Source of the DNA: an uncultured Verrucomicrobiota bacterium
Lineage (GTDB): Bacteria > Verrucomicrobiota > Verrucomicrobiia > Opitutales > Seribacteraceae
Length of the DNA: 43,206 nucleotides
NCBI GenBank assembly: GCA_902615835.1
Contig: CACMQL010000014.1
Location: 1-43,206 of the forward strand
Reading direction: 5' to 3'
Below, piece by piece: positions 35,878 to 43,206 of this stretch. The position numbers were made by a program, and so were the translations under genes. Each line of letters opens with the position of its first letter. The first letter of the stretch is position 1. The notes beneath the pieces are model-generated. The model worked only from the letters and a program-made list of their open reading frames with translations. It searched no databases and was not told where the DNA came from.

Positions 35878-36591
35878 TTAATAATTTGTAAAATATCGTA
35901 GCATACTTGAAAGATGCCAAGAAATATGTCGGATGTTCCTCCTACTGGATCTCCTTGCGTCGTGAATAACTTTCTGGGTAGGATCGTATATTATTGAATA
36001 TCCTTTTTTATGAACACGTTTACATAAATCAACATCTTCAAAGTACATATAAAATCTTTTTTCATCAAAACCATTCACTCCAACAAAAACATCCCTTTTA
36101 ATTAAAATAAACATTCCTGCAACCCAATCAACAATAGATATATCGGAAGGAATAATGCATTTTCGCAAGCGAAGTATTCTTAGAAGTAAATTTAATGGGG
36201 TAGGAAAATCTCTAACACTATCTTCTACAAAACCAAGAGGGTTAACAACTGCAGGAGCAACAATGCCGATACTTTTGTCTTGAAAATGCGATATTAAACT
36301 ATTCATGTTAATTTCGTCAATTGTAATGTCTGGATTTAGAATTACGAAATAGTCTGATTTACAGTGTAGAAATGCTTGATTATGATTTGCTCCAAACCCA
36401 AGAGGATTAACATTCTTAAGTAGTGTAAGTGAAAAGTTGTGTACTTGGTTTATGGGTACAGTTTCGGAAATATTAGAAGTTACGATAACATCAAAAGATC
36501 TTTCTTTAATATTATTTAAGTCTTCAAGAAGGTTGTTAACAAGAATTGCCTGATTATGACTTACAATTGAAAAAGTAAATAAAGTTCTCAT
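35878..36591 (-). CDS. GT2-family glycosyltransferase (rhamnosyltransferase-like)
   Basis: A 237-residue GT-A glycosyltransferase of the WbbL-like type. It has TFSIVSHNQAILVNNLLEDL at the start, NPLGFGANHNQAF and the D-x-D-like FVILNPDITID. The typical FDEKRFYMYFEDVDLCKRVH acceptor region is present, with DWVAGMFILIKRDVF before it. The dTDP-rhamnose genes next door make rhamnose a plausible donor, but this is inferred from context. Composition is AT-rich as in the rest of the island. Confidence 0.82.
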   Translation of the reverse strand: MRTLFTFSIVSHNQAILVNNLLEDLNNIKERSFDVIVTSNISETVPINQVHNFSLTLLKNVNPLGFGANHNQAFLHCKSDYFVILNPDITIDEINMNSLISHFQDKSIGIVAPAVVNPLGFVEDSVRDFPTPLNLLLRILRLRKCIIPSDISIVDWVAGMFILIKRDVFVGVNGFDEKRFYMYFEDVDLCKRVHKKGYSIIYDPTQKVIHDARRSSRRNIRHISWHLSSMLRYFTNY

Positions 36592-36598
36592 TATCGTA

Positions 36599-37699
36599 TT
36601 ACAGATTTAAAACAAATAATGAAAGCGAATACCAATCTTTTGCAAAAGGTTCAGCAGGGGTTTCAAGAGTGTTTCCTGAAAATTTGAAATTTCCATCGCA
36701 AATTGCCTTGAAGCAATCTGCCCATTTTTGAGGTTCATCAGGAGACAAAAAATTAACCATGTCGTAATTACCAACAGTTTCCCTAGCATAGAGAAGATCA
36801 GAAACTAGAAGTGGCTTACTTAACTCTTTTGTTTCAGAAATAGGGAGACCCCATGTTTCAAGTTTTGAAGGGAATATAATGAAAGATGCATTATTGTACT
36901 CATCGATGATTTGAATCTTATTTTTAAGACCAACAAAATTGATCGAATCTAATGATTTATACTTTCTGTAAATGAACCGTGAATAACGATTTTCGTTGCC
37001 ATGAATCGTCAAGCGTAATTCTATGTTTTCCTGTAATTTTTTTTCTAGTAAAGATATCGCTTCGCAAACGACTTCAAAATTTTTAAAAGATCTAGGAAAA
37101 GCTGGATAAAAGAGAATAAGTTTATCGTTGAAAAATTTTTCGATAGAAATGTTAAAGGACTTATGGGTAGTTGAAACTGGATGCGAAACCACAATATTGG
37201 ATTTATTAAAAAAATTTGAAAACTCATTCCGCAACCATTCTTGTTGAACTATTACATAGTCATTGCTCTTGATATTGAATTTGTATAAAAATAAATAAAA
37301 TTTAGAAAAAAGATAAAACTTTGGACAAAGGAAGAAATCTTTAAGATTTGTATTATAAAAAGGTGCTGGATTGTGACAATATACTAATTTGTAAGAAGAT
37401 TTAACAAACGGTGATATGTCATGTAAAGAAAACCATATATAAGGATTTAAACGAGAAGACAAAAAATAAAAATATATATATTCATAATAAAGGCGTAAAA
37501 ACCATGACCTCTTTGAGTTTCTAAACTCAATGTAATCAAAATGGTAATCTTTTAAAAGCTCTTTTTTGTTTATTAAAACGATTATACGGAAGTTATTAGA
37601 ATTTATTGAATTAAAAGCATCTAAGAGATTGTGTAAAACAGTGAGTGGTCCACCCTCAACAAAATTAATTGCTGAAATAACAATTAACTTTTTATTCAT
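36599..37699 (-). CDS. GT4-family glycosyltransferase
   Basis: A 366-residue GT-B glycosyltransferase. The N-terminus ISAINFVEGGPLTVLHNLLD resembles EpsD/WbnH-like enzymes with a Gly-Gly-Pro turn. The C-terminal half has NASFIIFPSKLETWGLPISE with the E-x7-E donor motif, followed by KPLLVSDLLYARETVG. Specificity is unknown. It lies 7 nt upstream of the GT2 gene on the same message. Confidence 0.8.
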   Translation of the reverse strand: MNKKLIVISAINFVEGGPLTVLHNLLDAFNSINSNNFRIIVLINKKELLKDYHFDYIEFRNSKRSWFLRLYYEYIYFYFLSSRLNPYIWFSLHDISPFVKSSYKLVYCHNPAPFYNTNLKDFFLCPKFYLFSKFYLFLYKFNIKSNDYVIVQQEWLRNEFSNFFNKSNIVVSHPVSTTHKSFNISIEKFFNDKLILFYPAFPRSFKNFEVVCEAISLLEKKLQENIELRLTIHGNENRYSRFIYRKYKSLDSINFVGLKNKIQIIDEYNNASFIIFPSKLETWGLPISETKELSKPLLVSDLLYARETVGNYDMVNFLSPDEPQKWADCFKAICDGNFKFSGNTLETPAEPFAKDWYSLSLFVLNL

Positions 37700-37745
37700 T
37701 TTAAATTTAATAACATATCAAATTTAGGAATAAAAAAGAACATGT

Positions 37746-38396
37746 CTAAACTTTTATCCATTTCTTTCTTTTATGATCGAAAAACTTTATTTTTCTTGCA
37801 GGATTTCCAGCATATATGGATAGACTATCTAAATCTTTGGTAACAACTGAACCTGCTCCTACTATAGAACCATCACCAATTTTAATACCAGGAAGAATAA
37901 TAACAGACTCGCCTAACCAGACATTATTACCAATGAATATTGGTTTTGCCGACAAATCAGATTGAGAATAGAAATCAGAAGGATTTGTGTGCAAATGAAC
38001 AGACCTTTGAACAGATCTAAACTTATTATTAACAACTGTAGCTGCCAGTGTATGATCAGAAAATATACCATGGTTATGGTCGCTAATAAATACATTACTC
38101 GCTATTAAACAATCATCTCCAATAGAAATTTTAGATACAGCAGCGATATGGTTATAATCGTTGATTTGAACATTTGAACCAAACTTGATTTCTGCGTTTT
38201 CTCCAAAAGCATCTATACGATTAAAACGACCACATGTAAAATTTTTTCCTAAATATATCTTATTTTTTCCCCTAATGAAAATAGGATACCTTATTAACCG
38301 ACAATTAAAATAGAATATTTTTGTAAGAATATATGAATAAAAAAGATTATAATTGTAGGTAAAATTATTAGTAAATAATTTTTTTAATAATTTCAT
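37746..38396 (-). CDS. hexapeptide-repeat acyltransferase (LbH / WbbJ-like)
   Basis: A 216-residue left-handed β-helix transferase, probably O-acetylating a sugar of the glycan. The hexapeptide region includes IYLGKNFTCGRFNRID, GDDCLIASNVFISDHNHGIF (with the catalytic His in HNH), and IGNNVWLGESVIILPGIKIG followed by DGSIVGAGSVVTKDLD and the family-typical end IYAGNPARKIKF. The N-terminal part is unusually Phe/Tyr/Asn-rich. The acyl donor (acetyl-CoA) is inferred from family. Confidence 0.85.
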   Translation of the reverse strand: MKLLKKLFTNNFTYNYNLFYSYILTKIFYFNCRLIRYPIFIRGKNKIYLGKNFTCGRFNRIDAFGENAEIKFGSNVQINDYNHIAAVSKISIGDDCLIASNVFISDHNHGIFSDHTLAATVVNNKFRSVQRSVHLHTNPSDFYSQSDLSAKPIFIGNNVWLGESVIILPGIKIGDGSIVGAGSVVTKDLDSLSIYAGNPARKIKFFDHKRKKWIKV

Positions 38397-38516
38397 AAAA
38401 GTAAGATTTTATTACGACGTAAAAAAATTAAAACTATGTTTAAATTTATGATAAGTTAAACAAATATATGAAAAAAAAGAAAATAAATCGCAATTTATAT
38501 AAATTGGTGTTTGAGA

Positions 38517-39650
38517 TTAATAATTCCTAATCCCAACAAATATTAAAGCACCTAGTGGGAAGAACTCGAAGGAATTAAGCGTAATGAAACTTGATGCACA
38601 AAGCAATAAACATGGGACAACATTTTGAGATACTTTGTTTCTTAAAAAAGCTACATATAATAAAAGAATATAGAAAAACATTAAAACAAAACCAGATAAG
38701 TAACCAGCATTGTAAAAAATTGTACTAAGTGAAGATTCTAGAGTAATATATCCGTTGAAATCACTAAGTTGTATTCCTGCAGAAGTTGCTAAACCGAAGT
38801 TGTTCGAAACTACATTAAAATTTTGGAGATTATTTAAAAATAAATCAATCCGAGCAAGTAGAGAACGATCAAGAATATCAAGCCCTCTTGGTGAAAAATT
38901 AACAATAGCCAATATTGATATAATAATTAATAAAAAAGAAATTAAGAAACCTTTTATGTTAGATTTTAAAATTTTGAAATGGAACATTACGCATATAATT
39001 ACAATGCCAATAGCAGATGCAGAGTCAGCAAGGAAAGTTGAATAAGAAAAAATGAATAGTGAACAGTTACACAAACTCGTACTGACTAATTTATTAATGT
39101 GGCATTTTTTTATATATAGATATGAAAAACACATAATAAAAGATGAGGCGGAAGGTAAGAAAAACATTCCAGGTGAACGTAATACACCAAGTTCTTCGCT
39201 GAAATATCTGTGATTAGTGAAAAGGTAAGTTTGTAATAATTGGATTGCAATATTAAAGAACATAAAACTTAATATAAAATATGCATTTTTAGTTGAAAAC
39301 TTTTCCCTGTAATCACTAAACAGAAGACAGCCTCCTACAACGAATGGTAAAATCCATCTTAAACCAAACAATACAGTTAAAAGACCATTACCCAATACTG
39401 TGTACGCTAGAGATGGTAAAATAAATAGTAATATCATAAATATAAAAACAAATTGATTGTTATTTATTTTAATTAAAACAAAATATAAAATTAAGATATA
39501 GTAAACATCTTTGAACACTTTTATGAATGATAAAGTACTAGTTTCAAAACCACTTGCATAAAGATTTAGTGATAACATGTACAAATCAGAGAAAGCAAAA
39601 AAGTAAGATAATAAAATACCATAAAATATTAAATATTTTCTACTTATCAT
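38517..39650 (-). CDS. Wzy-like O-antigen/oligosaccharide repeat-unit polymerase
   Basis: A 377-residue polytopic inner-membrane protein with about ten to twelve hydrophobic segments and no soluble domain beyond a loop near residues 270-310 (RSLLARIDLFLNNLQNFNVV, FNGYITLESSLSTIFYN). This topology, the lack of conserved catalytic motifs and the position among glycosyltransferases fit a Wzy polymerase, which joins repeat units on the periplasmic side. A flippase (Wzx) was considered but the length and the large late loop favour Wzy. It overlaps the GT2 gene upstream by ATGA. Confidence 0.7.
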   Translation of the reverse strand: MISRKYLIFYGILLSYFFAFSDLYMLSLNLYASGFETSTLSFIKVFKDVYYILILYFVLIKINNNQFVFIFMILLFILPSLAYTVLGNGLLTVLFGLRWILPFVVGGCLLFSDYREKFSTKNAYFILSFMFFNIAIQLLQTYLFTNHRYFSEELGVLRSPGMFFLPSASSFIMCFSYLYIKKCHINKLVSTSLCNCSLFIFSYSTFLADSASAIGIVIICVMFHFKILKSNIKGFLISFLLIIISILAIVNFSPRGLDILDRSLLARIDLFLNNLQNFNVVSNNFGLATSAGIQLSDFNGYITLESSLSTIFYNAGYLSGFVLMFFYILLLYVAFLRNKVSQNVVPCLLLCASSFITLNSFEFFPLGALIFVGIRNY

Positions 39651-40564
39651 GTTTTAAACTTCATAAAGTAATTAGTAACACTGTAGGGCAAAATTGTTGC
39701 AAGGATATATTTCAATTTTTTAAAGCAAAATGGATAACTAAATAACTCCATAATAACTTTTAATCTTCTTTTGTTTCTTAAAAATTCTTGAATTTTAATA
39801 TCTTGAATCAAACTGTATAAGAATTTAAAATTTTTGTGTTCCGCTATTTTCTTATTTTTAAGTAAGTCTGTAATTAGAATATTAACTTCATAAATCTTCT
39901 TATCAATCTGTTTAATCGATAAATTGTTACCGTGCCATCTGTAATTAACAACTGCTTCATTTACGCATTTGGTCACAGTTATAGTTGAGAGTCTCAAAAT
40001 TAGGTCCAAATCCCCTATAATTTGAAATCTATTATCAAATTTTCTTTCTAACAAATTAATGGTTTCTTTACTTACCACAATAGAGGAAAGAACGACGCAA
40101 TATCTTTTAAGCAAATCCCCATATATATATCCTTCAGGAAGGCTTTTAAAAATTATTTTATTTTTTCCTTTACCTTGATAATGTAATCGAGCATTGCTGT
40201 ACACTAATCCCACATTTTCAATATCAAACAAATTAATCTGTAGTTTTAGTTTTGATTTATCCCACCAGTCGTCACAATCGAGGAATGCAATGTAATCACC
40301 TTTTGCTTTTGATAAAGCATGATTTCTTGCTGCATAAAGCACGGTATGTTCAGGAGCATAAAAGTATTTTATCCTTTTATCACTATATGATTTTACTATT
40401 TTTGCACTAGAATCAGTTGATTGGTTATCCCAGAAGATAACTTCCCAATTTGTGTAGGTCTGCGATAATACACTATCAATTGCCTCCCGAAGATATTCTT
40501 CTCCATTATAGCAATTCATAATCACACTAACTAATGGAGACGATTTTATTACAGTCTCAGTCAT
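39647..40564 (-). CDS. GT2-family glycosyltransferase, copy A
   Basis: A 305-residue GT-A glycosyltransferase. It has SPLVSVIMNCYNGEEYLREA, VLSQTYTNWEVIFWDNQSTD, AARNHALSKAKGDYIAFLD and the D-x-D motif in LDCDDWW. The first 100 residues are nearly identical to the product of the GT2 gene at 41777-42691, while the later parts diverge strongly. This suggests recombination between the two genes, with different acceptor domains. The sugar is unknown. Confidence 0.87.
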   Translation of the reverse strand: MTETVIKSSPLVSVIMNCYNGEEYLREAIDSVLSQTYTNWEVIFWDNQSTDSSAKIVKSYSDKRIKYFYAPEHTVLYAARNHALSKAKGDYIAFLDCDDWWDKSKLKLQINLFDIENVGLVYSNARLHYQGKGKNKIIFKSLPEGYIYGDLLKRYCVVLSSIVVSKETINLLERKFDNRFQIIGDLDLILRLSTITVTKCVNEAVVNYRWHGNNLSIKQIDKKIYEVNILITDLLKNKKIAEHKNFKFLYSLIQDIKIQEFLRNKRRLKVIMELFSYPFCFKKLKYILATILPYSVTNYFMKFKT

Positions 40565-40618
40565 GTATTAATACTTAGAGTTACAATTAGTTTTTCGACT
40601 ATGTATTTCACATCACTT
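40262..40618 (-). repeat. direct repeat: aminotransferase tail + GT2 5' end, copy A
   Basis: This segment is closely similar to 42389-42745, offset 2127 nt. It includes exact matches of more than 25 bases such as the run beginning acactatcaattgcctccc. Both copies are in the same orientation and flank a GT4 gene and the body of the second GT2 gene. Confidence 0.85.
40567..40618 (-). pseudogene. remnant of the 3' end of a DegT-type aminotransferase gene
   Basis: Directly upstream of GT2 copy A the minus strand reads DVKYIVEKLIVTLSI in one frame, matching the DVKYIVEKLTGIL end of the intact aminotransferase gene at 42697-43206. It has no start or remaining body. It shows that the duplicated block spans the aminotransferase tail plus the start of the GT2 gene. 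Confidence 0.75.
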
Positions 40619-40664
40619 TATAGAAACTTTATAATTAAAAGACTGAAAGAAAACCTTTTTAAAT

Positions 40665-41780
40665 TCAATTTGAAAGGATGTTATGAAAAAGACAGTTGTA
40701 GTTTCGTAATACAGAATCCTCGGTATATAATTCTACAACTTTTCGTGTATCGTAACACAATCTTTTTTTGTAAAGGTCGGAGGTAACTATTTTAATAAAT
40801 TCTTCTTCATCATCTATTTCAAAGAGATAACCATACTTATTTTGTAAAATTTCATAAGGACCAAAATTACAGTTTGATGAAATTACTAAACACTGGTGAG
40901 CAATCGCTTCAACTATAACATTTGATAGTGCTTCAAATTGAGAATTTAACAATAATATGTCGTGAGAAACATAAAAAGGGACTGGGTTATCCACAAACCC
41001 GTGCAGAGTTATATTAGAAGAAAGATTATTTACTGAAACATAATTAAAAATAGAATTATATTCGGGTCCGTCTCCAAGTATTGTAAAAGTGTTATTTTGG
41101 AAACATGTATCAGAAAGTAAGTATTTATGGTACCATTTAACGAGTTGTAAGACCTTTTTTTCTTTTGACAGTCGGCCAACATATAGAAATTTTATTGGTT
41201 CATTTGGTTTAAAGATAAAATTAGTTTTATAATTTGGAGTATTATCTTTTAAAATTATGTTTGGAATATAAAATGATTTCATTTTCATTTGTTCAGTAAC
41301 CGTTTTAGTCTCGGCCTCCAAGACACCTTTTGAAACACACACATTTGCATCAGTATGTTTAATGAATATATTATGCATTTTTACGATTATTTTTTCATAA
41401 ATTGATGCATTTTTAATGAATACATTTCTATTTGTATGTATACTAGTAATAAATCTAGAGTTAATTTTCAATAAATTACATATTAACTTTATAATTATTC
41501 CTGCAAGATTACAGTGAAACATACCAGTAATAACAAAATCTATTTTGTATTTGTACACCACTTTTAATAAAGGAACAATACATTTAGAAACATTGTTTGA
41601 ATTCAAACTCAACACATTCAACCCTTCAGTTCTAGAATAAAGCACGCCATTAGTATGACCACATACAAGATATACATAGTGACCGTACCTATTCAGGGCA
41701 TGGGCTAAATTTATAAAAGCTGTTTCTAGACCACCAACAGTCAAATTTGGTACAAATACTACAATTCTTAACTTTCTCAA
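40665..41780 (-). CDS. GT4-family glycosyltransferase
   Basis: A 371-residue GT-B glycosyltransferase starting at TTG 41780, overlapping the GT2 stop as TTGA. The N-terminus has VVFVPNLTVGGLETAFINLA, the middle FLYVGRLSKEKKVLQLVKWY, and the donor site FEALSNVIVEAIAHQCLVIS with E-x7-E, then NCNFGPYEIL. Donor and acceptor are unknown. Confidence 0.87.
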   Translation of the reverse strand: MRKLRIVVFVPNLTVGGLETAFINLAHALNRYGHYVYLVCGHTNGVLYSRTEGLNVLSLNSNNVSKCIVPLLKVVYKYKIDFVITGMFHCNLAGIIIKLICNLLKINSRFITSIHTNRNVFIKNASIYEKIIVKMHNIFIKHTDANVCVSKGVLEAETKTVTEQMKMKSFYIPNIILKDNTPNYKTNFIFKPNEPIKFLYVGRLSKEKKVLQLVKWYHKYLLSDTCFQNNTFTILGDGPEYNSIFNYVSVNNLSSNITLHGFVDNPVPFYVSHDILLLNSQFEALSNVIVEAIAHQCLVISSNCNFGPYEILQNKYGYLFEIDDEEEFIKIVTSDLYKKRLCYDTRKVVELYTEDSVLRNYNCLFHNILSN

Positions 41781-42691
41781 CCTTTAAAAAATTTATACAC
41801 AGTCAAAGTTTTATATGGTAACAAATATAACAATAAAGAATATATCTTACACTGTAAATTATAATTGGTAAAATTCTTTAAAATCTCTATTTTTAACTTA
41901 TTTCTAAAGTTATATTTAATTAATTTTTTGTAATAGCTATTTTCGATAAATCTGTACGCAATAAAGTCGTATTTTAATATTCTCTCTTTGCGCAGAAGCA
42001 AAAAGTTTTTGAATTCATCTATATGAATAATTTCGTTTTTAGAGTAATTATTTTCGTGTTCACGATATCCTGCTAAATAGTGATTTGATGTGTTCATTTG
42101 AAACTTCATTGATAGTCTTAAAACAATATCATAATCTCCTATAATAGAATAGTTATCATTAAACTTTTCATCGAGTGCCTCAAAAGCAGTTTTCTTTATC
42201 ATTAGTGTCAACATACCCACTTTATAATTTTTAGCTAATTTTCTGAAAACTTTACCATTATAACTTGGTTCTATATATGCTTTTCTTAATACATTTTTAT
42301 TCGTGTCGATAATATTAAAATTACTACACACAAATCCAATATTTTCGTTATTAAATAATTTTAATTGATTTTCCAATTTATTTTCATACCAAATATCATC
42401 ACAATCTAAAAAGGAAATATATTCTCCTTTTGCCTTTTCTAAGGCATAGTTTCTTGCAGCATATAGAACTGCGTGTTTTGGAGCATAATAATATTTAATT
42501 CTTAAATCATTATAAGATTTTATGATTTCAGCACTTGAATCAGTAGATTGATTATCCCAAAAGATAATTTCCCAGTTTGTATATGTCTGTGCTAATACAC
42601 TATCAATTGCCTCCCGAAGATATTTTTCTCCATTATAGCAATTCATAATCACACTCACCAGTGGAGATGGTTCGATTACAGACTCAAACAT
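41777..42691 (-). CDS. GT2-family glycosyltransferase, copy B
   Basis: A 304-residue GT-A glycosyltransferase with SPLVSVIMNCYNGEKYLREA, VLAQTYTNWEIIFWDNQSTD, AARNYALEKAKGEYISFLD and D-x-D in LDCDDIWYENKL. It is a paralogue of the GT2 at 39647-40564 with a near-identical N-terminal 100 residues and a different C-terminal half (FRKLAKNYKVGMLTLMIKK, YSIIGDYDIVLRLSMKF). It starts 5 nt after the aminotransferase stop and overlaps the next GT4 gene. Confidence 0.87.
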   Translation of the reverse strand: MFESVIEPSPLVSVIMNCYNGEKYLREAIDSVLAQTYTNWEIIFWDNQSTDSSAEIIKSYNDLRIKYYYAPKHAVLYAARNYALEKAKGEYISFLDCDDIWYENKLENQLKLFNNENIGFVCSNFNIIDTNKNVLRKAYIEPSYNGKVFRKLAKNYKVGMLTLMIKKTAFEALDEKFNDNYSIIGDYDIVLRLSMKFQMNTSNHYLAGYREHENNYSKNEIIHIDEFKNFLLLRKERILKYDFIAYRFIENSYYKKLIKYNFRNKLKIEILKNFTNYNLQCKIYSLLLYLLPYKTLTVYKFFKG

Positions 42692-42745
42692 GTATCCTAC
42701 TTTAGAATACCAGTTAGTTTTTCTACGATGTATTTCACATCATTT
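42389..42745 (-). repeat. direct repeat: aminotransferase tail + GT2 5' end, copy B
   Basis: This is the second copy of the same direct repeat, here with the intact aminotransferase gene end. Homologous recombination between the copies would delete about 2.1 kb (GT4 plus one GT2 body) and leave a hybrid GT2. Confidence 0.85.
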
Positions 42746-43206
42746 TTACTAACTTCTTCATGTAGAGGTAATGTGAGTAAAGAATGGTAAATACTATCTG
42801 TTACACTCAAGACCGTTTCTGATTTTATACTCTTCTTGAAGAAGGAATGTAAGTGGTTGGGATTATAATGAATTCCCGTTTGTATTCCAAATTGGTTTAG
42901 TGCATTGGATGTGTCATCTCGTGAATTTCCATCTGCTAATATAATTGGAAAAATATGGGGAATAACTTCTTCGTAATCGTGATCTATAAATTTTAACTTA
43001 TCGCTATTTTTAAGTTCATTTGTGTATGCGATTGCAATTGCTTTTCGCTTAACTGCAATTTCGTCAAAACGATTCAACTGCTCGATCCCAATAGCAGCCA
43101 TAATATCACTCATATGGTAGCGCCATCCCTGCTTGCTTACATTAAAATCCCAACTCCTTTGGCCCTTATATCTTTTGTCTGAGTCTTTCTCTACCCCAAG
43201 TAATCT
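42697..43206 (-). CDS. DegT/DnrJ/EryC1/StrS aminotransferase, partial (N-terminus beyond right edge)
   Basis: The C-terminal 169 residues are present and the frame is open to the window end. The visible part shows RYKGQRSWDFNVSKQGWRYH, then MSDIMAAIGIEQLNRFDEIA, VIPHIFPIILADGNSRDD, FGIQTGIHYNPNHLHSFFKK and SLLTLPLHEEVSKNDVKYIV. This is the usual ending of PLP-dependent sugar aminotransferases that make amino sugars (for example 4-amino-4,6-dideoxyhexoses) for O-antigens. The PLP lysine region is outside the window. The encoded sugar product is unknown. Confidence 0.9.
   Translation of the reverse strand, partial: RLLGVEKDSDKRYKGQRSWDFNVSKQGWRYHMSDIMAAIGIEQLNRFDEIAVKRKAIAIAYTNELKNSDKLKFIDHDYEEVIPHIFPIILADGNSRDDTSNALNQFGIQTGIHYNPNHLHSFFKKSIKSETVLSVTDSIYHSLLTLPLHEEVSKNDVKYIVEKLTGILK

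Larger units (their letters stand above)
35690..43206. other. AT-rich polysaccharide gene island, right end outside window
   Basis: Base composition changes sharply at about 35.65-35.70 kb, inside the rfbD-like gene: lines to the left look close to even, while lines to the right often show only about a fifth to a third G+C by eye. All genes here are glycan genes on the minus strand and include a Wzy-like protein. This fits horizontal acquisition of an O-antigen/capsule cassette. No transposase or integrase is seen. Confidence 0.8.

Noticed and set aside
40601-40786. Small plus-strand open frame between GT2 and GT4
   Set aside because: It overlaps the GT4 3' end and the aminotransferase remnant, has no ribosome site and reads as an AT-rich shadow.
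40262-42745. Insertion sequence or composite transposon explaining the GT2 duplication
   Set aside because: There is no transposase frame, no inverted terminal repeats and no target duplication; the repeat is coding sequence, so homologous recombination is simpler.
1-43206. tRNA, rRNA, CRISPR arrays, riboswitches
   Set aside because: I saw no cloverleaf-type sequence with a conserved TΨC stretch in the gaps, no regularly spaced short repeats and no recognisable aptamer; short structured RNAs could still be missed by eye.

Overview
The window looks like a chromosomal piece from a Gram-negative bacterium. It encodes outer-membrane proteins (a TpsB-type pore, a β-barrel protein ending in Phe, LolA-like and lipobox proteins) and heptose and O-antigen sugar genes. 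Housekeeping gene order (der, fmt, LysM, parB, secG, aminotransferase), moderate G+C and a very large repetitive adhesin would fit a marine Verrucomicrobiota member (Opitutae/Puniceicoccales-like). That placement is an inference from gene content, not proven here. Almost every gene is on the minus strand; only three short genes (Dabb, glutaredoxin-like, DUF192) are on plus.

Layout. (1) 1-6958: a two-partner secretion operon, with tpsB followed 28 nt later by a giant tpsA adhesin that leaves the left edge. The passenger holds long degenerate internal repeats. (2) 7064-11782: a Dabb-domain protein, a PerM/AI-2E-type permease overlapping uvrA, and a small glutaredoxin. (3) 11814-18722: a compact minus-strand run of LysM, parB, secG, LolA-like, aspartate-type aminotransferase, β-barrel protein and lipoprotein genes, preceded by fmt. 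(4) 18761-24559: der with a clear intrinsic terminator, an Lrp-type regulator/aminotransferase pair, a NUDIX hydrolase, the heptose genes gmhB and hldA, and a DUF192 lipoprotein.

(5) 24569-43206: a large surface-polysaccharide locus. The first part (24.6-35.6 kb, moderate G+C) has galE, a WbaP/WcaJ-type initiating sugar transferase, two GT4 glycosyltransferases, wecB, a WecA/TagO-type phosphotransferase with an unusual C-terminal extension, and rfbA-rfbB plus an rfbD-like gene for dTDP-rhamnose. The second part (about 35.7-43.2 kb) is strikingly AT-rich. It carries three GT2 and two GT4 glycosyltransferases, a hexapeptide acyltransferase, a Wzy-like polymerase and a DegT-type aminotransferase that leaves the right edge. 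This is typical of an exchangeable O-antigen/capsule cassette. The base-composition change falls inside the rfbD-like gene.

Several points needed reading beyond simple open frames. The rfbD-like gene is split by a one-base frameshift in a T run, and its N-terminal Rossmann part lies in the supposed gap at 35.66-35.82 kb. A VapC-type PIN toxin gene between rfbA and the WecA/TagO-like gene is broken by one extra base in a T run, with only the C-terminal tail of its antitoxin left. A 5' GT2 segment plus the tail of the neighbouring aminotransferase gene is duplicated in the AT-rich island. The rfbD-like protein resembles the plant/eukaryotic UER1 type (3,5-epimerase/4-reductase), which would explain why no rmlC is seen. 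No tRNA, rRNA, CRISPR array or transposase was recognised.
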